Assembly (NCBI RefSeq): GCF_004078655.1 | Contig: NZ_RZNC01000003.1 | Location: forward strand, 62,001-126,000 | Direction of reading: 5' to 3' | Length of the DNA stretch: 64,000 nucleotides | Source of the DNA: Labedella populi | GTDB lineage: Bacteria; Actinomycetota; Actinomycetes; Actinomycetales; Microbacteriaceae | Shown here: positions 44,940 to 57,013 of the stretch, piece after piece | Layout: each line of letters starts with the position of its first letter | Position numbering within the stretch: the first letter of the stretch is position 1 | Program-made: the position numbers and the translations under genes | The notes under the pieces: model-generated | The model's input: only the letters and a program-made list of their open reading frames with translations | Databases searched by the model: none | Told to the model about the DNA's origin: nothing

Positions 44940-47513
44940 GTGAAGGCCATTCGTCGATTCGCCGTCCGCCCCGCTCTTCCCGAGCGGCTCGCCGCCCTCG
45001 AGACCCTCGTCGGCAACCTCCGCTGGGTCTGGCACGAGCCCACCAGGGAGCTCTTCTCCGAGATCGCTCCTGGGGCCTGGGAGCACGCACAGCGCGACCC
45101 CACGGCGCTGTTCGCATCCGTGTCCCAGGAGCGGCTCGATGAATTGGCCGCGGATGACGGCTTCGTGCACCGCGCGAACGCGCTGCGCGACGACCTCGAG
45201 CGCTACCTCACGGAACCACGTTGGTACCAGAGCCTCGAGGGCGAGACCCCGGATTCGATCGCCTACTTCTCGCCGGAGTACGGCATCACGGCAGCGCTTC
45301 CTCAGTACTCCGGCGGCCTCGGTATTCTCGCGGGTGACCACTTGAAAAGCGCGTCCGACCTCGGCGTCCCGCTCGTCGCCGTCGGCCTCTTCTACCGATC
45401 CGGATATTTCAGTCAGTCGTTGTCGGCGGACGGCTGGCAGCAGGAGAGGTATCCGATCGTGGACCCGGACGGCTTGCCGCTCTCCGTCCTCCGACACCTC
45501 GACGGCACGCCGGTCGATGTCGTCCTGGCCATGCCGGACGGCAGATCGCTCAATTCGCGCGTCTGGACGGCGAGGGTGGGTCGCGTGACCCTCCTGCTTC
45601 TCGACACCGACGTGCCGGAGAACGACGCAGACCTCTGCCAGGTCACGGACCGGCTGTACGGGGGAGGGGAGGAACACCGTCTCCGGCAGGAGCTGCTCCT
45701 CGGGATCGGGGGCGTGCGCGCCATCAAGCAGTGGTGCGATCTCACGGGTGCCGCCTTCCCCGCCGTGTTCCACACGAACGAGGGGCATGCCGGATTCCTC
45801 GGTCTCGAGCGCATCTCGGACCTGGTCGGGGCCGGTCTCGGCTTCGGCGAGGCGCTCGAGGTGGTGCGTGGTGGCGCCGTGTTCACAACCCACACGCCCG
45901 TGCCGGCGGGGATCGACCGGTTCGACCCGGCCCTCATCCGCCGCTACTTCTCGACGGATCTCCTTCCCGGTGTCGAAGCCGACGAGGTACTCACCCTCGG
46001 CCAGGAGGAGGGCGGCGACGGCAGCCTGGGAGCGTTCAACATGGCCATCATGGGGTTCCGGCTCGCGCAGCGCGCCAACGGGGTGTCGCGTCTCCACGGT
46101 GAGGTCTCGCGTCGGATGTTCCGATCGCTCTGGCCGGGATTCGATGAGACCGACATCCCGATCGGCTCCATCACCAACGGTGTACACCCGGCGACGTGGA
46201 CGAGTCCGCACCTCGCAGAGGTGGCTGAGCACGCGTGGGGTACCCGTGACACCACCGCCGTCGACTGGCGCGACGGCGCCGTGAGCGACGAGACCCTCTG
46301 GGAGACGAAGCGGCGGCTTCGGGCGGAGCTCGTGCACGCAGCCCGTCGCCGCGTGGAAGCGACGTGGATCTCACAGAATCCCGGCGGCGTCGTACCCGAG
46401 TGGGTCGGTCAGGTGCTCGATCCCGACGTGCTGACGATCGGCTTCGCACGCCGGGTCCCGACGTACAAGCGCCTCACTCTCATGCTCCACGACGAGGAGC
46501 GACTGCGTGCGCTCCTGCTCGATCCCGAGCGGCCCATCCAGATCGTCGTCGCCGGGAAGTCGCACCCCGCTGACGACGAAGGCAAGCGTCTCATCCAACA
46601 ACTCGTCGAGTTCACGTCGGACCCCGCGGTCCGCTCGCGCATCGTCTTCCTCCCTGATTACGACATGGGGATGGCGAAGACGCTCTTCCCCGGCACCGAC
46701 GTCTGGCTCAACAACCCGCTGCGGCCTCTCGAGGCGTGCGGCACGTCGGGCATGAAGGCGGCGCTCAACGGCTCGCTCAACCTTTCGATCCTCGATGGCT
46801 GGTGGAACGAGTTCTACGACGGCGCCAACGGGTGGGCGATCCCGACCGCCGCGGCGAACGTGTCGCCCGAAGAGCGCGATCGCATCGAGGCGTCGTCGCT
46901 CTACGAGCTCCTCGAGCATCACATCGCGCCGCGCTTCTACGACAGGGACGGCGGCGTCCCGCGGCAGTGGCTCACGTCCGTGAGGCACTCGCTCGCAACG
47001 CTCTCTCCGGCTCTCAGCGCCGATCGGATGCTGCGCGAGTACGTGGGGGCGTTGTACCGTCCGGCCTCCGTCGCCGCTGCACGGCTGTCGGAGTCCGGCT
47101 ACCGGCGCGCGCGCGAGCTGGCCGCCTGGAAGCAGCGCGTCGTGTCGTCCTGGCCGCGCGTCGGGATCACACACGTCGAATCGGGCGGGCTCGACGTGAC
47201 CCCGCAGGTGGGCGAGATGCTCCGTCTACGGGCGTATGTCGATCTCGGGGATCTGACGCCCGAGGACGTCCGCGTGGAACTCGTCTACGGCTCCGGCTCG
47301 GCTGAGGGCGAGCTCACCGAGGTCTCCACCCTGTCACTCGCCCCCCTCGCGGGTTCCGGTCCGGGCCGCGGTGCGGGAAGCGGCGGAACCGTCTACGGCG
47401 GGGAGCTCCGCCTCGAGCGCTCCGGCAACTTCGGCTACACGGTGCGAGTCGTCCCTCATCACCCGGATGTCGCGAGCGACGTCGAGATGGGACTCGTCGC
47501 GGTCGCCCAGTGA
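44940..47513 (+). CDS. glgP: alpha-glucan phosphorylase GlgP
   Basis: GlgP releases glucose-1-phosphate from glucan. The 857-aa protein belongs to the actinobacterial type with an N-terminal DUF3417 domain (FAVRPALPERLAALETLVGN, LRWVWHEPTRELF). The phosphorylase core shows YFSPEYGITAALPQYSGGLG, FHTNEGHAGFLGLER, TNGVHPATW, GFARRVPTYKR and the PLP site EACGTSGMKAALNG with Lys606. GTG start, no SD, leaderless-type promoter. Four 17-bp direct repeats begin at its stop codon. Confidence 0.95.
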   Translation: MKAIRRFAVRPALPERLAALETLVGNLRWVWHEPTRELFSEIAPGAWEHAQRDPTALFASVSQERLDELAADDGFVHRANALRDDLERYLTEPRWYQSLEGETPDSIAYFSPEYGITAALPQYSGGLGILAGDHLKSASDLGVPLVAVGLFYRSGYFSQSLSADGWQQERYPIVDPDGLPLSVLRHLDGTPVDVVLAMPDGRSLNSRVWTARVGRVTLLLLDTDVPENDADLCQVTDRLYGGGEEHRLRQELLLGIGGVRAIKQWCDLTGAAFPAVFHTNEGHAGFLGLERISDLVGAGLGFGEALEVVRGGAVFTTHTPVPAGIDRFDPALIRRYFSTDLLPGVEADEVLTLGQEEGGDGSLGAFNMAIMGFRLAQRANGVSRLHGEVSRRMFRSLWPGFDETDIPIGSITNGVHPATWTSPHLAEVAEHAWGTRDTTAVDWRDGAVSDETLWETKRRLRAELVHAARRRVEATWISQNPGGVVPEWVGQVLDPDVLTIGFARRVPTYKRLTLMLHDEERLRALLLDPERPIQIVVAGKSHPADDEGKRLIQQLVEFTSDPAVRSRIVFLPDYDMGMAKTLFPGTDVWLNNPLRPLEACGTSGMKAALNGSLNLSILDGWWNEFYDGANGWAIPTAAANVSPEERDRIEASSLYELLEHHIAPRFYDRDGGVPRQWLTSVRHSLATLSPALSADRMLREYVGALYRPASVAAARLSESGYRRARELAAWKQRVVSSWPRVGITHVESGGLDVTPQVGEMLRLRAYVDLGDLTPEDVRVELVYGSGSAEGELTEVSTLSLAPLAGSGPGRGAGSGGTVYGGELRLERSGNFGYTVRVVPHHPDVASDVEMGLVAVAQ

Positions 47514-47579
47514 GAGACGTGCCGTGACGAGAGACGTGCCGTGACGAGAGACGTGCTGTGACGAGAGACGTGCTGTGAC
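47512..47579 (+). repeat. four tandem 17-bp repeats at the glgP 3' end
   Basis: The unit GAGAGACGTGCCGTGAC is repeated four times head to tail; units 3 and 4 carry the same C-to-T change. The first copy overlaps the glgP stop codon. The 17-bp length is not a codon multiple, so the array is non-coding. Confidence 0.95.
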
Positions 47580-47628
47580 GGAGCGCTGTCTTCCCCCGAG
47601 AGCCAGAGCACGACGGCGGCGACCGGTC

Positions 47629-48123
47629 TCAGGACGTGGAGATCGACGCGGTCATGCCCCCGGTGAGTGCGAGGAGATCCGCGGGCGCGAGCTCGATCTC
47701 GAAGCCGCGCCGGCCACCGGACACGAAGAGTGTGTCCAGCACGGTGACGGACGAGTCGAGGACCGTGCGGTGGGTGTTCTTCTGGCCGAGGGGACTGATC
47801 CCGCCGAGGACGTAGCCCGTGCGCCTCTCGGCGACCGCGGGATCGGCCATCACCGCTCGCTTGCCACCGACCGCACGCGCGAGCGCACCGAGGTCGAGTC
47901 GCGACTCGACCGGGACGACGGCCACCACGATGGCGCCGTCGACGTCGGCGAGCAGGGTCTTGAAGACGTGCGATGGCGGGACGTCGAGTGCGTCGGCGGC
48001 TTCGAGTCCGAAGGACACCGAAGCGGGGTCGTGCGTGTACACGTGCCCGGTCCAGGGCGTCCCGGTCGCCTCGAGGGCCCGGGTCGCCGGCGTCGCCGGC
48101 GGACGCCGGGCCGACCGGCTCAC
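47629..48123 (-). CDS. ybaK: YbaK-type Cys-tRNA(Pro) deacylase
   Basis: YbaK hydrolyses mischarged Cys-tRNA(Pro). The 164-aa protein has VFKTLLADVDGAIVVAVVPV, with the family's catalytic Lys, LGALARAVGGKRAVMADP and the TGYVLGGISPLGQKN signature. Its GTG start overlaps the glgX stop in GTGA on the same strand, an unusual partnership that likely reflects operon convenience rather than function. Confidence 0.93.
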   Translation of the reverse strand: MSRSARRPPATPATRALEATGTPWTGHVYTHDPASVSFGLEAADALDVPPSHVFKTLLADVDGAIVVAVVPVESRLDLGALARAVGGKRAVMADPAVAERRTGYVLGGISPLGQKNTHRTVLDSSVTVLDTLFVSGGRRGFEIELAPADLLALTGGMTASISTS

Positions 48124-50171
48124 GACACGACGCGGTAGAGCCGCATCGAGGTGCCCTCGATCCTCACCGACTCACCCGGCTCGTGCGCCGACACCACATC
48201 GGATGCGGGAGTGTCGTCCTCACTCGACCACAGCAGGTCGTACCGCAGCACGCCGTCGTGGTGCGGGAGGGTGACCCGGGTCGGGGACTCGGTGCCGTGG
48301 ACGACGAGGAGCACGCGGTTGGGGCACTCCGTCTCCGGGGTCGACTCCGCGAGGTACTGGAGCGTCCGATGGCCGGCGCGCTGCCAGTCGTCCTCGCTCA
48401 TCGTCCCGCCGTCGGCGTCGTACCAGTCCATCCGCGACGCGCCGGGCGTGCTCCCTCCCGGCCGGCCGTAGCGGGTCGGCCGCAGGGCGGGGTTCTCCGC
48501 CCGCAACCGGACGAGCGCTCGGGTGTGCTCCCGGAGGTCGACCTGCCAGGGAGCGAGTGTGTGGCTGAGCCAGGTGAGCTCGGAGTCGTGGCAGTAGGGG
48601 TTGTTGTTGCCCCGCTGCGATCGGCCGAACTCGTCGCCCGCCGTGATCATCGGGATGCCGGCGGACAGCAGCAGCGTGCCGAGCAGGTTGCGCATGGCCT
48701 TTCGGCGGGTGCCGAGGATCGACTCGTCGTCGGTGTCGCCTTCGGCGCCGTGGTTGAAGGACCTGTTGTTGTCGCTTCCGTCACGATTCGACTCGCCGTT
48801 GCCGACGTTGTGCTTGACGTCGTAGGAGACCAGATCGGCGAGGGTGAATCCGTCGTGAGCGGTGACGAAGTTGATCGACGCGAGCGGGCCGCGCTCGCTC
48901 GGGAAGGTGTTCGACGAGCCGGCGAGTCGCGTCGCGAACCCCCCGATTCCGGTTGGAGCATGATGGGCTCTTCGCATGTAGTCGATGTCGCTCAACCAGA
49001 AGTTGCGCACCCTGTCGCGGTAGCGATCGTTCCACTCGTGCCAGCCGTCCGGGAAGTTCCCCGTCTGCCAGCCACCCATGCCGACGTCCCACGGCTCGGC
49101 GATCATCTTGACCCCGGCGAGTTCCGGTGACTCGACGATCGATCGGATGAGCGGGTGGCCTGGTCGGAACTCGTGGGTCTCGTCACGCCCGAGGGCCGGT
49201 GCGAGGTCGAACCGGAACCCGTCGACCTGCACCTCATGGGACCAGTAGCGGAGGGAATCGAGGACGAGCCGTCGTGCGGCGTCGCGGGAGAAGTCGACCG
49301 TGTTGCCGGTACCCGCCGTATCGATGTAGTGGCCGTCATCGGTCTGGCGGTAGTAGCTCGAGTTGTCGAGACCACGGAGGCTCGTCGTCGGACCGCCCGG
49401 GCCCTCCTCGGCGGTGTGGTTGTAGACGACGTCGAGGATCACCTCGAGGCCCGCCTCGTGCAGGAGCTTCACCATGCCCTTGAACTCGCGGAGTACCGCC
49501 GAGGGGCCGTCGGCCTGCGCCCGCTTGGAGGCGTAGGTCGAGTGAGGCGTGAAGAAATTGAGGGTGTTGTAGCCCCAGTAGTTGGAGAGTCCTTGCTTGA
49601 TGAGTCGTTGTTCCGAGACGAAGGCGTGCACCGGGAGCAGCTCGATCGTCGTGACGCCGAGGTCGCGCAGACGATCGATCGTCGCGGGGTGCGCGAGTCC
49701 CGCGTAGCTCCCTCGGAGCTCCTCTGGGACGTCCGGACTCAGTCGCGTGAGGCCCTTGAGGTGCGCTTCGTAGATCACCGTCCGATCGAGCGGGATCCGA
49801 GGCTTCTCGACGCCGCCGAAGTCGAAGGACTGATCGGGTACCGCCGACCGGTACACGCCGGGGGAGCGCCGGACGAGTCCGGTTCCCCACGGGTCGAGGA
49901 GGAACCGCGTGGGATCGAAGGCGTGGCGCGGTCCCGTCGGCCCGTCCGCCCGGAGTGCGTAGCGCGTCCCGACCCTGAGGCTGCGGGTCTTCGCCGACCA
50001 CACACCCGATCCGAAGGATTGCAGGGGAACCGTCTTGACGATCCAGTCGAGGTCCGTGTCGTCGAAGATGACGAGTTCGACGGACGTCGCGTTCTCCGAC
50101 CAGACGCGGATCTCGCCTCCCGACGAGGTGAGGCGAACGCCGAGGTCGCGGAGGGGATCAGCCGGTGTCAT
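48120..50171 (-). CDS. glgX: glycogen debranching enzyme GlgX
   Basis: GlgX cleaves alpha-1,6 branches of phosphorylase-limit glycogen. The 683-aa GH13_11 protein has an N-terminal isoamylase domain (GVRLTSSGGEIRVWSENATS), VIYEAHLKGLTRL, ELLPVHAFVSEQRL, VDGFRFDLAPALGRDE (nucleophile Asp322), IAEPWDVGMGGWQTGNF and FVTAHDGFTLADLVSY. ATG 50171 gives the conserved start; a TACTGT box lies 7 nt upstream and there is no SD. Divergent from the cysteine desulfurase gene. Confidence 0.95.
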   Translation of the reverse strand: MTPADPLRDLGVRLTSSGGEIRVWSENATSVELVIFDDTDLDWIVKTVPLQSFGSGVWSAKTRSLRVGTRYALRADGPTGPRHAFDPTRFLLDPWGTGLVRRSPGVYRSAVPDQSFDFGGVEKPRIPLDRTVIYEAHLKGLTRLSPDVPEELRGSYAGLAHPATIDRLRDLGVTTIELLPVHAFVSEQRLIKQGLSNYWGYNTLNFFTPHSTYASKRAQADGPSAVLREFKGMVKLLHEAGLEVILDVVYNHTAEEGPGGPTTSLRGLDNSSYYRQTDDGHYIDTAGTGNTVDFSRDAARRLVLDSLRYWSHEVQVDGFRFDLAPALGRDETHEFRPGHPLIRSIVESPELAGVKMIAEPWDVGMGGWQTGNFPDGWHEWNDRYRDRVRNFWLSDIDYMRRAHHAPTGIGGFATRLAGSSNTFPSERGPLASINFVTAHDGFTLADLVSYDVKHNVGNGESNRDGSDNNRSFNHGAEGDTDDESILGTRRKAMRNLLGTLLLSAGIPMITAGDEFGRSQRGNNNPYCHDSELTWLSHTLAPWQVDLREHTRALVRLRAENPALRPTRYGRPGGSTPGASRMDWYDADGGTMSEDDWQRAGHRTLQYLAESTPETECPNRVLLVVHGTESPTRVTLPHHDGVLRYDLLWSSEDDTPASDVVSAHEPGESVRIEGTSMRLYRVVS

Positions 50172-50231
50172 GCGTTCTACAGTAAAGGGGGCGGGTGTCC
50201 GCCACGTGACGGCTGTGAGCGGAGGATACTG

Positions 50232-51464
50232 ATGGCGATCTACCTCGATCACTCGGCGACGACGCCCTTGCGCCCGGAGGCCGCCGCAGCGTGGCTCGAG
50301 GCGGCCGCGACCACCGGAAACTCCTCGTCCATCCACAGCCACGGCCAGGGGGCGCGGCGAGCGCTCGAGGACGCCCGCGAGACCATCGCGGGGACACTCG
50401 GTGTCGACGGGATCGAGGTGCTGTTCGTCTCGGGGGGGACCGAGGCCATCAACCTCGCGATCAAGGGCCTCTACTGGGCGCGGAACGCCACCGCCGAACG
50501 ACCCGTGATCGTCACCTCACGCGGCGAGCACCATGCGACGCTCGATGCTGTCGAGTGGCTCTCGGAGCACGAGGGCGCTGACGTGGTGTGGCTGCGGCTC
50601 ACCGACGACGGATCGGTCGACGCGGACAACCTCTCGGAGACGCTCGCGCGTCACGACGGCCGCGTGGCGCTCGTGACCGTGCTCGCCGCCAACAACGAGG
50701 TCGGGACCGTACAGCCGCTCGGTCCGCTCGCGCGAGCCACGACCGACGCCGGCGTTCCCCTCCACCTCGATGCCGTGGCCGCATACGGGCACGTGTCCGT
50801 GGACCTCGGCGCCGTGCGTGCGTCCGTCGGGGCGGTGGGTCCCGTCGGGCCGGTCGCGGTGTCCGTGTCCGCGCACAAGGTCGGGGGGCCGCAGGGGATC
50901 GGCGCCCTGGCACTGCATCGGAGCGCGACCGTCGAGCCGCTCCTCCACGGCGGCGGCCAGCAGCGCCGGTTACGGTCCGGGACGCAGGACATCGCCTCCG
51001 CCGTCGCCTTCGCGGCGGCCGCACGCGTCGCGAGCGGCGACCGCATGACGGAGGGCGCCCGATTGGCGTCGATGCGAGACCGGCTCGTCCACGGTGTCCT
51101 CGAGGCCGTGCCGGATGCGACGGTGAACGGCGCACCGCTCGAGAGTCGGGACGGTCCGACCCGGCTCCCCGGCAATGCGCATTTCTCGTTCCCCGGGTGT
51201 CAGGGCGACTCCGTCCTGTTCCTGCTCGACATGGCCGGGATCTCGGTGTCGACGGGGTCGGCCTGTCAAGCCGGCGTGCCGGAGCCCTCGCACGTCCTCC
51301 TCGCGATGGGCCGCCCCGAGGAGGTCGCGCGGTCGGCGGTGCGCGTCACCCTCGGCCACACGACCACGGAGGACGACGTGGACGCGTTCCTCCGAGTGAT
51401 CCCGGACGTGATCCGTTCCGCTCGACGCGCGGGACTCTCGGAGCGCGACGTCGCCATCCGATGA
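50232..51464 (+). CDS. cysteine desulfurase (NifS/IscS family)
   Basis: This PLP enzyme takes sulfur from cysteine. The 410-aa protein begins MAIYLDHSATTPLRPEAAAA, has GGTEAINLAIKG, the PLP lysine in SVSAHKVGGPQGIG (Lys216), and the persulfide cysteine in VSTGSACQAGVPEPSH (Cys345). The SD GGAGGA is 5 nt upstream of the ATG. It is followed 57 nt later by mnmA, which needs persulfide sulfur, so it may be the dedicated donor. Which group (IscS or NifS) it belongs to cannot be fixed here. Confidence 0.95.
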   Translation: MAIYLDHSATTPLRPEAAAAWLEAAATTGNSSSIHSHGQGARRALEDARETIAGTLGVDGIEVLFVSGGTEAINLAIKGLYWARNATAERPVIVTSRGEHHATLDAVEWLSEHEGADVVWLRLTDDGSVDADNLSETLARHDGRVALVTVLAANNEVGTVQPLGPLARATTDAGVPLHLDAVAAYGHVSVDLGAVRASVGAVGPVGPVAVSVSAHKVGGPQGIGALALHRSATVEPLLHGGGQQRRLRSGTQDIASAVAFAAAARVASGDRMTEGARLASMRDRLVHGVLEAVPDATVNGAPLESRDGPTRLPGNAHFSFPGCQGDSVLFLLDMAGISVSTGSACQAGVPEPSHVLLAMGRPEEVARSAVRVTLGHTTTEDDVDAFLRVIPDVIRSARRAGLSERDVAIR

Positions 51465-51508
51465 CGTGAGCCGCTCGGTCGTTCGGGACCGCCCGAGGGG
51501 AGCGCCCG

Positions 51509-51514
51509 TAGACT
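51509..51514 (+). promoter_or_regulatory. -10 hexamer TAGACT, mnmA promoter
   Basis: TAGACT ends 7 nt before the mnmA ATG; the intervening GGAGGG could be an SD if transcription starts elsewhere. Confidence 0.45.
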
Positions 51515-51521
51515 GGAGGGC

Positions 51522-52661
51522 ATGAAGGTTCTCGCGGCGATGTCCGGTGGTGTGGATTCGGCCGTGGCAGCGGCACGTGCTGTCGATGCCGGGCACGACG
51601 TCGTCGGGGTGCACCTCGCGCTCAGCCGCATGCCCGGCACCTTGCGAACGGGCAGCCGCGGCTGCTGCACGATCGAGGATTCGATGGACGCGCAGCGCGC
51701 CGCGAACCTCATCGGGATCCCGTACTACGTCTGGGACTTCTCCGAGCGCTTCAAGCTCGACGTCGTGGACGATTTCGTCGCCGAGTACTCGGCCGGTCGC
51801 ACGCCGAACCCGTGCATGCGCTGCAACGAGAAGATCAAGTTCGCGGCCCTGCTCGAGAAGGCGATCGATCTCGGGTTCGACGCCGTGTGCACGGGGCACT
51901 ACGCGCGGCTCGAGCGGTCGACCGGCGGTGCCCTCGAGTTGCACCGTGCGAGCGACGAGGCCAAGGACCAGTCCTACGTCCTCGGAGTGCTCACCGCAGA
52001 GCAGCTGGCGCACTCGATGTTCCCCCTCGGTGACACGCCCTCGAAGGCTGTCGTACGGGCGGAGGCGGCTGCGCGGGGCCTCAGCGTGGCCGCGAAGCCC
52101 GACAGCCACGACATCTGCTTCATCCCCGACGGCGACACGCGGGGCTGGCTCGCCGAGCGCGTCGGCGCCGAGAACGGTGCCATCCTCGACAGGGAGGGCC
52201 GCGTGATCGGAGACCACGACGGTGCGCACGCCTTCACGGTCGGTCAGCGCCGCGGACTCCGGCTCGGCGTGCCCGCGGACGACGGCAAGCCGCGTTTCGT
52301 CCTCGAGGTGCGCCCCAAGACGAACGAGGTCGTCGTCGGACCCAAGGAGGCGCTCGCGATCGCGCAGATCGCCGGGCACCGCTTCTCCTGGGCGGGAAGG
52401 CCGCTCGACGAGCCGACCCACTGGTTCGACTGCGACGTGCAGATCCGCGCTCACGCTGACCCCGTGCCCGCCAGGGCGCGCGTTCAGGACGGCCGGGACG
52501 GAACCGAATTCGTCGTCGTTCCGACCGAGCCGCTCGACGGAGTCGCCCCCGGTCAGACCGCCGTCGTCTATCTCGGGACGCGCGTGCTCGGTCAGTTCAC
52601 GATCGATCGGACCGTGAGCGCCGTCCCCGTGGGCGCGGCGTCGACAGCCGTCGGTTCCTGA
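51522..52661 (+). CDS. mnmA: tRNA-specific 2-thiouridylase MnmA
   Basis: MnmA activates U34 with ATP and inserts sulfur in tRNA Lys, Glu and Gln. The 379-aa protein has the PP-loop [14 protein letters not shown], the first catalytic cysteine in [12 protein letters not shown] (Cys98), CTGHYARL, the second cysteine in [11 protein letters not shown] (Cys199), and the C-terminal barrel ([12 protein letters not shown]). The linked cysteine desulfurase is the likely sulfur source. Confidence 0.96.
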   Translation: MKVLAAMSGGVDSAVAAARAVDAGHDVVGVHLALSRMPGTLRTGSRGCCTIEDSMDAQRAANLIGIPYYVWDFSERFKLDVVDDFVAEYSAGRTPNPCMRCNEKIKFAALLEKAIDLGFDAVCTGHYARLERSTGGALELHRASDEAKDQSYVLGVLTAEQLAHSMFPLGDTPSKAVVRAEAAARGLSVAAKPDSHDICFIPDGDTRGWLAERVGAENGAILDREGRVIGDHDGAHAFTVGQRRGLRLGVPADDGKPRFVLEVRPKTNEVVVGPKEALAIAQIAGHRFSWAGRPLDEPTHWFDCDVQIRAHADPVPARARVQDGRDGTEFVVVPTEPLDGVAPGQTAVVYLGTRVLGQFTIDRTVSAVPVGAASTAVGS

Positions 52662-52732
52662 GCCGACTCCCGTCCGGTCGTGACCTCCTCGAGGGCGCTC
52701 GTCGACCCCCGGGCGGTGTCGGGGGTCGTCCC

Positions 52733-55072
<2,340 letters not shown>

Positions 55073-55164
55073 TCGCGAGCGGGGTGGCCACCGGCGGCGA
55101 GGCCGAGCAGGACCCATCCCGCGCCGACCGCCCTCGCGGGAGCCGGCGGGCGTCCCTCAGCGCC

Positions 55165-55170
55165 TAGAAT
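55165..55170 (+). promoter_or_regulatory. -10 hexamer TAGAAT for gatCAB
   Basis: TAGAAT lies 35 nt before the gatC ATG and gives a short leader containing the SD GACGGAGA. This is the only promoter signal I see for the gatCAB operon. Confidence 0.5.
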
Positions 55171-55205
55171 GGGCCGACACCCAGACATCCATCCGACGGA
55201 GATCC

Positions 55206-55505
55206 ATGTCCGAAATCTCGGAGCAGCAGGTCGCGCATCTCGCGAACCTCGCCCGCATCGCCCTCACGCCCGAAGAGATCTCGAGCCTCACGAGTGAGCT
55301 CGACACGATCGTCGACAGCATCGCGAAGGTGCAGGAGGTCGCAACGCCCGACGTCCCCGCGACGAGCCACCCTGTCCCTCTCCAGAACGTCTTCCGTGAC
55401 GACGTGGTCGGCCAGACCCTCACGACGGAGCAAGCCCTCGCCAACGCGCCGGAGAGCGCCGACGGCCGATTCAAGGTCTCGGCGATTCTGGGGGAGGAAC
55501 AGTGA
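55206..55505 (+). CDS. gatC: Asp/Glu-tRNA amidotransferase subunit C
   Basis: GatC stabilises GatA-GatB. The 99-aa protein begins [20 protein letters not shown] and ends [23 protein letters not shown] is the characteristic middle. gatA overlaps its end by GTGA. Confidence 0.96.
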   Translation: MSEISEQQVAHLANLARIALTPEEISSLTSELDTIVDSIAKVQEVATPDVPATSHPVPLQNVFRDDVVGQTLTTEQALANAPESADGRFKVSAILGEEQ

Positions 55506-57013
55506 GCGAGCTCATCCGCAAATCCGCGAGCGAGCTCTCGCAGCTCCTGGGGTCCGGGGAGGTCAGCGCCGTCGAGGTGACGCGTGAACACCTCGACCGC
55601 ATCGCCGCCGTCGACGGCGACGTCAACGCCTTCCTCCACGTCTCGAGCGACGCGCTCGACGTCGCCGCCTCGATCGATCAGCGACGTGCGGCCGGCGAAG
55701 AGCTCGGCCCGCTCGCCGGTGTGCCGCTCGCGGTCAAGGACGTGCTCGTCACCACCGACATGCCGTCGACTTCCGGCAGTCGCATCCTCGAGGGGTACAT
55801 GTCGCCGTTCGACGCGACCGTCGTGGCGAAGTCGCGTACCGCCGGGCTCGTTCCGATCGGCAAGACGAACATGGACGAGTTCGCCATGGGCTCGTCGACC
55901 GAGCACTCCGCCTACGGTCCCACGCACAACCCGTGGGACCTCGACCGCATCCCCGGTGGCTCCGGAGGGGGTTCCGCAGCCGCCGTCGCCGCATTCGAGG
56001 CGCCGCTCGCGCTCGGAAGCGACACGGGCGGCTCGATCCGCCAGCCGGCTCACGTGACCGGGACCGTCGGCGTCAAGCCGACCTACGGGGGAGTGAGCCG
56101 TTACGGGGCGATCGCCCTCGCCTCGTCGCTCGACCAGGTGGGACCCGTGACGCGCACCGTGCTCGACGCCGGTCTGCTGCACGATGTGATCGGCGGGCAC
56201 GACCCGCTCGACTCGACGTCGCTGCGTGACGAGTGGCCGTCGATGGCGGCAGCCGCTCGCGCGGGAGCCGAAAGGGGTTCGTTCGAGGGCCTCCGCGTCG
56301 GCGTCGTCGCACAGTTCACGGGTGACGGATTCCAGGCTGGCGTCCGCCGGCGCTACGAGGAGGCGCTCGCGCTCCTCGAGCGCAACGGTGCCGAACTCGT
56401 CGAGGTCAGCGCCCCGCACTTCGAGTACGCGATCGCCGCGTACTACCTGATCCTCCCCGCCGAGGCGTCCTCCAACCTCGCGAAGTTCGACTCCGTGCGC
56501 TTCGGGATGCGTGTCACGCCTCCGGGCGGCGGAACGGTCGAGCAGGTCATGTCCGCCACCCGAGAGGCCGGTTTCGGTCCCGAAGTGAAGCGCCGCATCA
56601 TCCTCGGCACCTACGCCCTGAGCGCCGGCTATTACGACGCGTACTACGGGAGCGCCCAGAAGGTCCGCACGCTCATCCAGCGCGACTTCGAGAGCGCTTT
56701 CCAGTCGGTCGACGTCCTCGTGAGCCCGAGTGCCCCGACGACGGCCTTCAGGCTCGGCGAGAAGCTCGACGACCCCCTCGCGATGTACCTCAACGACATC
56801 ACGACGATTCCGGCGAACCTCGCCGGAGTCCCCGCCATGAGCGTTCCCATCGGGCTCGCCCCGGAGGACGGTCTCCCCGTCGGGATCCAGTTCATGGCGC
56901 CCGTGCGTGAGGACGCTCGTCTGTACACCGCCGGGTCGGCACTCGAAGCACTGCTCCTCGAGCAGTGGGGGCACGGCCTCCTCGCCGAGGCACCAGAACT
57001 GGGAGGAAAGTGA
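55502..57013 (+). CDS. gatA: Asp/Glu-tRNA amidotransferase subunit A
   Basis: GatA frees ammonia from glutamine for transamidation. The 503-aa amidase has the Ser-cisSer-Lys triad: Lys79 in [13 protein letters not shown], Ser154 in [13 protein letters not shown] and Ser178 in [17 protein letters not shown] start overlaps gatC; its stop shares one base with the gatB ATG. Confidence 0.97.
   Translation: MSELIRKSASELSQLLGSGEVSAVEVTREHLDRIAAVDGDVNAFLHVSSDALDVAASIDQRRAAGEELGPLAGVPLAVKDVLVTTDMPSTSGSRILEGYMSPFDATVVAKSRTAGLVPIGKTNMDEFAMGSSTEHSAYGPTHNPWDLDRIPGGSGGGSAAAVAAFEAPLALGSDTGGSIRQPAHVTGTVGVKPTYGGVSRYGAIALASSLDQVGPVTRTVLDAGLLHDVIGGHDPLDSTSLRDEWPSMAAAARAGAERGSFEGLRVGVVAQFTGDGFQAGVRRRYEEALALLERNGAELVEVSAPHFEYAIAAYYLILPAEASSNLAKFDSVRFGMRVTPPGGGTVEQVMSATREAGFGPEVKRRIILGTYALSAGYYDAYYGSAQKVRTLIQRDFESAFQSVDVLVSPSAPTTAFRLGEKLDDPLAMYLNDITTIPANLAGVPAMSVPIGLAPEDGLPVGIQFMAPVREDARLYTAGSALEALLLEQWGHGLLAEAPELGGK

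Noticed and set aside
47512-47579. CRISPR-like array or iteron origin
   Set aside because: Four contiguous 17-bp units with no spacers, no A+T-rich region and no Rep gene nearby.
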